From NCBI RefSeq assembly GCF_030489605.1, contig NZ_JAUKFY010000031.1, forward strand, positions 1-37,193: a stretch of 37,193 nucleotides of DNA, read 5' to 3'. The translations under genes were made by a program, and so were the position numbers. This stretch comes from Brevibacillus laterosporus (GTDB lineage Bacteria; Bacillota; Bacilli; Brevibacillales; Brevibacillaceae). Positions 31,726-37,193 of this stretch are shown here, one piece after another (the stretch's first letter is position 1; every line of letters begins with the position of its first letter). The notes below the pieces were generated by a model, which ran no database searches, was not told where the DNA came from, and saw nothing but the letters and a program-made list of their open reading frames with translations.

Positions 31726-32445
31726 ATGGATTTTAAAGGAAAAAAAGCGTTAATTACCGGAGCTGGAAAAGGAATTGGACGTGCGATTGCCGTCGCTTTG
31801 GCAAAGGAAGGAACCCATCTAGGTTTGGTCGCCCGCACAGAATCTGATCTACAGGGGTTGGCTGCTGAGCTTGCAAAAACCTACGGTGTTACGGTTAGTA
31901 TTGCAACTGCTGACATCTCAAAACGCAGCGATGCAGAAGCCGCATATGCCAAAATTAAAGCAGAGCTTGGCTCTATAGACATCCTGATCAATAATGCTGG
32001 CACTGCTACTTTCGGTACAGTCGCAGACATGGACCCAGCGGAGTGGGAACGAATCGTTTCTGTGAATTTGTTTGGAACCTACTACATGACGCATGCGGCG
32101 TTGCCTGATATGATCGCTCAAAACAGCGGAAATATCATCAACGTAGCCTCTACTGCTGGAGAACGCGGTTTTGCGACAGGCTCTGCGTACTGCGCTTCCA
32201 AATTTGCCGTAATGGGCTTTACCGAATCCCTATTGCAAGAGGTGCGCAAACACAACATTCGCGTCACAGCGCTGACTCCAAGCACTGTCAACACCGAGCT
32301 AGCTGTTAATGCCGGTCTAAAAATCGGTTCAGAGGATCATATGATGCAGCCAGAGGATGTAGCAGAGCTAGCCTTAGCCACCCTGCGTTTGCCTGAGCGT
32401 GTTTTCATTAAAACATCTGGAATTTGGACCACGAATCCACAATAA
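31726..32445 (+). CDS. SDR-family 3-ketoacyl-ACP-reductase-like oxidoreductase
   Basis: A 239-residue SDR with FabG-like signatures. The cofactor loop is TGAGKGIG (11-18), NNAG is at 89-92, and Ser142, Tyr155 and Lys159 are catalytic (INVASTAGERGFATGSAYCASK). Arg37 favours NADPH. TAGGAGG lies 8 nt before the ATG. It is a paralogue of the divergent dehydrogenase, with closer similarity to ketoreductases of the FabG/YmfI group. A true FabG role is uncertain, as no fatty-acid genes are nearby. A terminator follows. Confidence 0.9.
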   Translation: MDFKGKKALITGAGKGIGRAIAVALAKEGTHLGLVARTESDLQGLAAELAKTYGVTVSIATADISKRSDAEAAYAKIKAELGSIDILINNAGTATFGTVADMDPAEWERIVSVNLFGTYYMTHAALPDMIAQNSGNIINVASTAGERGFATGSAYCASKFAVMGFTESLLQEVRKHNIRVTALTPSTVNTELAVNAGLKIGSEDHMMQPEDVAELALATLRLPERVFIKTSGIWTTNPQ

Positions 32446-32464
32446 TCATAGAGATTTATTCATG

Positions 32465-32509
32465 AAAAGAAGCCCTCTTTGTCTGCTGAAAAGAGGACTT
32501 CTTTTTTTT
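32465..32509 (+). terminator. terminator after the FabG-like gene
   Basis: AAAAGAAG-C-CCTCTTT pairs with AAAGAGG-A-CTTCTTTT (32465-32505), followed by T residues. It lies between the dehydrogenase and the potassium transporter, showing that they are separate units. Confidence 0.85.
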
Positions 32510-32590
32510 GCACCTGTTAAAAACTCTTTTTGCTTGTTACAATGTTTTTCGGTAGAATTACCTGTATTACTTACTCAGGAGGTAAGCGAG

Positions 32591-33949
32591 TTGCTGCTCT
32601 CTTATAAAAAACGGCGCTTAAGCTCCGTACAAATTATTGTCATGTTTTATCTCAGCAGTGTTATCCTCGCTGCATTGCTTCTCTGGTTACCCATCTTTCA
32701 CCAGCCTGGCGTATCTATATCTTTTGTAGATTCTTTATTTACGGCAGCCAGTGCGATTAGCGTAACGGGTCTAACCGTCATCAAAATTAGTGAAGTGTTT
32801 AATCAGAGCGGAATTATTTTACTCACCTTGTTCTTTCAAATTGGTGGAATCGGCATTATGACCTTAGGTACCTTTTTGTGGATGATGCTTGGGCAACGAA
32901 TCGGCTTAGAACAAAGAAAATGGATTGCTACGGACCATAATCGCCCCACTCTCTCGGGATTGGTCAAATTAACGCGAAGTATTTTATTGCTAACCATCTT
33001 AATTGAGCTAATCGGTACGCTATTGCTAGGCAGTTATTTTTTTGGGACTGGCTATCAGACTGATTGGTATACCGCCTATTACTATGGCTACTTTGTTTCG
33101 ATTAGCGCATTTACCAATGCTGGATTCGATATCTTTGGTAATTCCCTGCTCAGCTTCTCGGGGGATTATTTTGTCCAGAGCATGAATATGATCCTCATCA
33201 TCTGTGGAGCGATCGGGTTTCCTGTGCTGATAGAACTGGTCAGCTACGCAACTCATCGAAAAGGTCAATATCGCTTTACGTTTTCCTTATTCACAAAGGT
33301 AACAACCTTGACTTTCTTTACATTAATCGTGGTTGGGACACTGCTCTTTTACTTTTTTGAAAGGAATGCCTTTTTACAGGATAAAACCTGGCATGAAGCG
33401 CTTTTTTACTCCCTGTTCCAATCTGTTTCTACACGAAGCGGCGGCTTAGCCACGATGGATATCGGCTTACTGTCCACCCCTACCCTTGTCATGCTATCCG
33501 GCATGATGTTTATCGGGGCTTCTCCCAGCAGTGTAGGGGGAGGGATTCGGACAACTACGTTTTTCGTTCTAATTGCGACCGTATATACTTATATGCGTGG
33601 ACAAAAGGATGTAAAAGTATTTGGTCGTGAGCTGGTCCAGGAAGATGTCTTCAAATCGTTTATGGTGTTCTTTGTCGCGATCACCATGGTGTTCACGGCA
33701 GTTATTTTCATGGTGTGGTTCGAGGACCTGTCGATACAGGCCATTTTATTTGAAGTCTGTTCAGCCTTTGGTACAACTGGCTTGTCGATGGGAATTACTT
33801 CGGAATTAAGCACCCCTGGTAAGCTCATTCTCATCATCATGATGGTGATTGGACGGATTGGGATTATCAACCTGTTACTATTCTTAAAAAAGGATGCTCC
33901 GTCTGTTCGTTATCATTATCCAAAAGAGCGGATGATTATTGGTCAATAG
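32591..33949 (+). CDS. KtrB/KtrD-type potassium transporter subunit
   Basis: A 452-residue channel-like K+ transporter. A TTG at 32591 is the likely start: AGGAGG (32577-32582) lies 8 nt upstream, and the length then matches KtrB/KtrD (about 450). An earlier in-frame ATG at 32399 would run through the neighbouring gene and its terminator. The four filter loops are SAISVTGLTV, SAFTNAGFDI, SVSTRSGGLATMD and SAFGTTGLSMGI, each with the conserved Gly after Thr, Ala or Ser. No KtrA/KtrC partner is adjacent, as for B. subtilis KtrD, so the RCK subunit must be elsewhere. It acts in the membrane in K+ uptake and osmotic adjustment. Confidence 0.92.
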   Translation: MLLSYKKRRLSSVQIIVMFYLSSVILAALLLWLPIFHQPGVSISFVDSLFTAASAISVTGLTVIKISEVFNQSGIILLTLFFQIGGIGIMTLGTFLWMMLGQRIGLEQRKWIATDHNRPTLSGLVKLTRSILLLTILIELIGTLLLGSYFFGTGYQTDWYTAYYYGYFVSISAFTNAGFDIFGNSLLSFSGDYFVQSMNMILIICGAIGFPVLIELVSYATHRKGQYRFTFSLFTKVTTLTFFTLIVVGTLLFYFFERNAFLQDKTWHEALFYSLFQSVSTRSGGLATMDIGLLSTPTLVMLSGMMFIGASPSSVGGGIRTTTFFVLIATVYTYMRGQKDVKVFGRELVQEDVFKSFMVFFVAITMVFTAVIFMVWFEDLSIQAILFEVCSAFGTTGLSMGITSELSTPGKLILIIMMVIGRIGIINLLLFLKKDAPSVRYHYPKERMIIGQ

Positions 33950-33955
33950 GAAGAG

Positions 33956-33985
33956 AAAAAGGCGCTTGGAAGGAGCGCCTTTTTT
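33956..33985. terminator. bidirectional terminator
   Basis: AAAAAGGCGCT/AGCGCCTTTTT stem-loop between the potassium transporter (plus) and anti-sigma factor (minus) genes, with T-tracts on both strands. Confidence 0.9.
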
Positions 33986-34022
33986 GTCGTGTTATATCTT
34001 TGAAGCTAAACGTTTCATTGTT

Positions 34023-35735
34023 CTATTTCCCCACCTGTATCGGTACCTTCCACTCCACATTTCGATCCTCTTTTATTTTACGCTTATAGGTAATGGTCAG
34101 CTCTTTAGGCAGTTTTTCTAGCTGTTGAATTCTCAATTCCCCATTCATTACAGCATTGCCATTTGCATTTCTACCTACTCCTCTGTCAAATATAGCAATA
34201 TACGTATTGCCTTTTTCGTCTTTTACCTCCCACTCATCCACATTGACAATATCCTTCGCCAAGATTCCCTCCATCACAATGCTAGCTTCTGTATATGCTT
34301 CTTTTGTACCCTGATTCTTGGCCTCGTACTTCACATCCTTAAAAATGAAGAGGCTTCCCTGATCTTCTATTTTAACTGGCTCGGCAGGTAATTGTTCAAG
34401 AGTAAGCTTTGTACTGACCTTGACAGGCTCAACCTTATAAATAGAGTGTAATGTAAACATCATTTTCTTATCCTTTGGTAGCGGATAGGAATTGGCTAAA
34501 AGCCTTAATTGCTGATCCTTTGTGGTCACATAAAAGCGATTAACTTGATTTTTAAAAATGTTAACGGGATTTTTCTCTGTTCCATCTAAAAACGGGTTAT
34601 GACGAGCATCATTTCTTTTGAAAGAGCTCTGATTAAAATCACTCCATAAGAAAAGTCGTTGATCATAATCACTCCATCCAGCGAGAACCGTTCCCTGTTC
34701 ATCAACCAATTGATAGCTGAACCTATCATGGCAAGCTCCTTTTGGTATATTGGTATCAATTATGAGTTGTGTGAAGCTAGGAGCAAAGCTAATCTCTCTA
34801 AGATGAAAGGAGATGCCTTGAGGACTCGTATATTGCTTATTAATAGCTACTGTTTTTGTTGCCGCTTTTGCTTTCGACAGGTCTAGTGGAATTTCTACCT
34901 TCCAGTTGCCTGTTGTATTGCCTATTTTTTTTGTGCTAATTTCAATCATTAACTCGTTCGGTATTTTTTGAGCTTCATAGAAAATGGGAGTAAGATCCCG
35001 ACTTAACAATACCAAATTAGCATCAAGTCGCTGCATTCTCGGAAAACTGGATGCTTCCCCATCTGCTTCATAGATTCTCCCAGCTTTATCTTTTATCTGA
35101 AAATGAACATTCTTCATGAGAGCAAATCCTTCAGATGCCTCCCCCCTCTCTCCCTCAATCGAGGTGATTAATTCAATCTTTCTTGTATCGGCAAACACTT
35201 CTTTTACTTCTAACGTAATTCCCTGATCCGTGGACTTTACATTTAGTTGTTTCATCCATTCCTTTTGATGATTATGTATTTCTTGATCGATACGATTATG
35301 ATTCATCAACACAGTTGGGTCTTCGGAATGCAAGCTGGCATACAATCCGTTCACATAGATGGCAAGCGACGGAGATATCATTGAACCTACCAAAACGGTT
35401 ATGGCTAGTCCAGCTAGGAGAAGAGAGGTTTTTTTCACGATGCCTATTCCCCTTTTTCCCCGGTGCATCTCTTCTTGGCGGTTAACACATTGCTTACGTT
35501 TTAATGCATGAATGGGATAAGGCGGAAGCTTTGCAACAAGCTCGTGAGCCACTATTTTTGTATCCATTGCTTGTTCAGCTCTATCGTTGTTTGTTTCCAA
35601 TTGATTCACATACTCTTTTAATTGCTGCTGACAATGCTTACAGTTTAATAGATGTCCATCTACTTGATTGCTTTTGGCTAAAGAAAGTTTATTGCTTAGA
35701 TAAGCATCTAGCTCTTCTGTGCTCAGACATTTCAT
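34023..35735 (-). CDS. zinc-finger anti-sigma factor with DUF4179-type extracellular domain
   Basis: A 570-residue membrane protein. The cytosolic N terminus has the ZAS motif His28-x3-Cys32-x2-Cys35 (GHLLNCKHCQQQ), which binds ECF sigma factors. One membrane helix lies near residues 100-125 (LLLAGLAITVLVGSMISPSLA). The rest is an extracellular beta-rich sensor resembling the DUF4179/DUF5643 modules (SDTRKIELITSIEGERG-like: here FADTRKIELITSIEGERGEA). Translation starts 4 nt inside the end of the sigma gene, so both are coupled. It should hold the sigma factor at the membrane until an envelope signal arrives. The signal is unknown. Confidence 0.9.
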   Translation of the reverse strand: MKCLSTEELDAYLSNKLSLAKSNQVDGHLLNCKHCQQQLKEYVNQLETNNDRAEQAMDTKIVAHELVAKLPPYPIHALKRKQCVNRQEEMHRGKRGIGIVKKTSLLLAGLAITVLVGSMISPSLAIYVNGLYASLHSEDPTVLMNHNRIDQEIHNHQKEWMKQLNVKSTDQGITLEVKEVFADTRKIELITSIEGERGEASEGFALMKNVHFQIKDKAGRIYEADGEASSFPRMQRLDANLVLLSRDLTPIFYEAQKIPNELMIEISTKKIGNTTGNWKVEIPLDLSKAKAATKTVAINKQYTSPQGISFHLREISFAPSFTQLIIDTNIPKGACHDRFSYQLVDEQGTVLAGWSDYDQRLFLWSDFNQSSFKRNDARHNPFLDGTEKNPVNIFKNQVNRFYVTTKDQQLRLLANSYPLPKDKKMMFTLHSIYKVEPVKVSTKLTLEQLPAEPVKIEDQGSLFIFKDVKYEAKNQGTKEAYTEASIVMEGILAKDIVNVDEWEVKDEKGNTYIAIFDRGVGRNANGNAVMNGELRIQQLEKLPKELTITYKRKIKEDRNVEWKVPIQVGK

Positions 35736-36286
35736 TGGCGAGAGTCCCCCCTCTTCCCTATTTTTTCAATTGATTCCCGAAGCTTCATTTTTCCTCGTGA
35801 CAGACGCATGCGGATGGTACTGATGGGAACCGATAGCTTTTTACTGATCTCCTCATAGCTTAGATATTGGAAGTAGCGCATGTCTAATACCTTTCTATAC
35901 TTCTCCTCCAATGTCAGCATCCTCTGTCTTACGAACAATCGTTGTTCTTTTTCTAAATACTCATCCTCCGGTGTATGCCTATCAACCAACATGATTTCCG
36001 TTTGGACTACCGACGGTGTGCGCTTCTGCTTTCGTAGCTCGTCAAGACAATGATTGACAGCAATACGGTACAGCCATGCGGAAAAATCATAATTCGATCT
36101 ATATTCGGATAAATGGTAGTAGGCTTTAATAAAAATCTCCTGAATGATATCCTGTTGATTTTGCGAGTGACCTAGCATTTTTTTCAAGATAAAAAATACC
36201 TTTGTTTGATATCTATCAATGAGCTCTGCGTATGCTTCTTTATTGCCTTGAAGAACCTGCTCAATGATTTTTTTGTCGTCCTGCAT
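35732..36286 (-). CDS. ECF RNA polymerase sigma factor (SigW/SigV-like)
   Basis: A 184-residue ECF sigma factor. Region 2 is seen in YQTKVFFILKKMLGHSQNQQ, DIIQEIFIKAYYHLSEYRSN and FSAWLYRIAVNHCLDELRK. Region 4 is LEEKYRKVLDMRYFQYLSYE, then EISKKLSVPISTIRMRLSRG. The linker is longer than in SigW. It is cotranscribed with its anti-sigma gene. The upstream region (36287-36460) has a T-rich stretch and TTCGTCGAA, but I could not assign an ECF-type AAC/CGT promoter. The regulon is unknown. Confidence 0.93.
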   Translation of the reverse strand: MQDDKKIIEQVLQGNKEAYAELIDRYQTKVFFILKKMLGHSQNQQDIIQEIFIKAYYHLSEYRSNYDFSAWLYRIAVNHCLDELRKQKRTPSVVQTEIMLVDRHTPEDEYLEKEQRLFVRQRMLTLEEKYRKVLDMRYFQYLSYEEISKKLSVPISTIRMRLSRGKMKLRESIEKIGKRGDSRQ

Positions 36287-36469
36287 TCCGTACCTCCCAT
36301 CTTCAAAGATGTTCTAGACAATCCTGATCTTTTGCTTATTCACCTATATTCGACGAACCATTCGAAAAAAAATCTCTTTTTATGCGTTTTATTTTTCATC
36401 CTGTATTACACTAGAGGCATATCAAAGATAAAGAAATGGCTGTTATCAGATTAAAGGAGGATTATTGAC

Positions 36470-37141
36470 ATGCAAGCACCTAACAAATGGGCTGAGGTTG
36501 ATCAGTATTTCAACAGTATGCTACTTCCGTCTGATCCAATTCTGGAAGGAGTTCTCCAAGCAAATGCTAAAGCCGGCATGCCTGCCATTGATGTCGCACC
36601 AAATCAAGGGAAGCTCTTATACCTGCTCGCCAAAATCCGAGGCGCTAAGAAGATTTTAGAAATAGGGACACTTGGTGGATACAGCAGTATCTGGCTTGCT
36701 CGTGCCTTGCCGGAAGAGGGTCAGCTTATTTCCTTGGAGTATGAGCAAGCATTCGCTCAGGTCGCAAAAGAAAATATAAAAAAAGCGGGGCTTGCTGATA
36801 AAGTAACCATTCTTACAGGTCCTGCTCTAGAAACACTCCCTACCCTTCAAGAAAAAGGGATGACGGGCTTCGATATGATTTTTATTGATGCCGATAAACA
36901 AAACAACCCTCATTATTTACAATGGGCTTTAAAGCTTTGCAATCCAGGGGCAATTATTCTTGGAGATAATGTGGTGCGCGGTGGAGAAGTGATTCACTCT
37001 GCGAGTGAAGATGATCGTATTCAGGGCATTCGGCAATTCTTTGATCTGCTATCTGCTGAGCCCCGCATTGAAGCAACGGCTATCCAAACCGTGGGGAGCA
37101 AAGGCTATGACGGCTTCGCACTTGGTGTCGTAAAAGGATAG
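36470..37141 (+). CDS. SAM-dependent O-methyltransferase (catechol/caffeoyl-CoA type)
   Basis: A 223-residue class I methyltransferase of the O-methyltransferase-3 family. Motif I is EIGTLGGYS (64-72), followed by acidic Glu90, and the metal-binding residues are in FIDADKQNNPHYL (Asp140, Asp142) and GDNVVRGG (Asp166, Asn167). AAAGGAGG lies 9 nt before the ATG. Family members methylate hydroxyl groups of catechol-like substrates, using SAM and a divalent cation. No biosynthetic genes are adjacent, so the substrate is unknown. It is oriented away from the divergent sigma gene. Confidence 0.93.
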   Translation: MQAPNKWAEVDQYFNSMLLPSDPILEGVLQANAKAGMPAIDVAPNQGKLLYLLAKIRGAKKILEIGTLGGYSSIWLARALPEEGQLISLEYEQAFAQVAKENIKKAGLADKVTILTGPALETLPTLQEKGMTGFDMIFIDADKQNNPHYLQWALKLCNPGAIILGDNVVRGGEVIHSASEDDRIQGIRQFFDLLSAEPRIEATAIQTVGSKGYDGFALGVVKG

Positions 37142-37170
37142 AGATAAATCAAGTAATAAACCAAAGAAAA

Positions 37171-37193
37171 GCACTCCTGATAAAAGGAGTGCT
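37171..37193 (+). terminator. terminator hairpin, cut by the window edge
   Basis: AGCACTCCT/AGGAGTGCT stem with a short loop lies 30 nt after the methyltransferase stop. The T-tract would lie beyond the window. Confidence 0.6.

Noticed and set aside
33589-33870. 93-codon minus-strand frame
   Set aside because: Antisense to the potassium transporter filter and helix region; no ribosome site.
36330-36430. possible ECF-type autoregulatory promoter
   Set aside because: TTCGTCGAA supplies a CGTC-like -10, but there is no AAC-type -35 at the proper distance.
1-37193. CRISPR arrays, tRNA or rRNA genes, transposases
   Set aside because: No regularly spaced repeats, cloverleaf-like tracts or transposase motifs were seen on reading the window.

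Overview
The window comes from a low-GC Gram-positive bacterium of the Paenibacillaceae type, most likely Brevibacillus (a B. laterosporus-like strain). This is inferred from strong AGGAGG ribosome sites, T-tailed hairpin terminators, the PBSX-type tail cluster, a BceRSAB-like peptide-resistance module, a zinc-binding anti-sigma/ECF pair and a KtrB-type potassium channel. The species is my judgement and was not checked against a database.

Region 1 (1-11643, almost all minus strand) is a contractile phage-tail cluster organised like the Bacillus PBSX element, reading right to left. It starts with an Xre-type repressor (plus strand) facing an XtrA-like gene across a divergent promoter with repeated TCAAC boxes. 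Then come a strong terminator, an unannotated 53-codon basic gene and an Xpf-like sigma factor. After these follow the tail genes: XkdI-like, XkdJ-like, sheath (XkdK), tube (XkdM), chaperone (XkdN) with a -1 frameshift extension, tape measure, XkdP, XkdQ, XkdR, XkdS, XkdT, XkdU, a small tail protein, and the first codons of one more gene cut by the window edge. Terminase, portal, protease and capsid genes, which in PBSX lie between xpf and xkdI, are absent at that point. This is the layout expected of a tailocin (phage-tail-like bacteriocin).

Region 2 (11813-16513) is a Bce-type antimicrobial-peptide sensing and detoxification module: response regulator, intramembrane-sensing kinase, ATPase and ten-helix permease. 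A perfect CTTACA-N4-TGTAAG palindrome sits before the transporter genes. Region 3 (16700-21160) holds an isochorismatase-fold hydrolase, a [2Fe-2S] ferredoxin-like protein, a lipoprotein, a secreted protein of unknown function, and a roughly 670-bp multiply frameshifted pseudogene in what otherwise looks like empty sequence.

Region 4 (21195-28240) is a MarR-RND pump-adaptor operon, divergent from a NarL-family two-component system that is bracketed by two copies of an inverted-repeat-containing element. Region 5 (28277-37193) contains an MFS transporter with a LysR regulator, two divergent short-chain dehydrogenases, a KtrB-like K+ transporter, a zinc-binding anti-sigma factor with its ECF sigma factor, and an O-methyltransferase. 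No rRNA, tRNA, CRISPR array or insertion sequence was seen.
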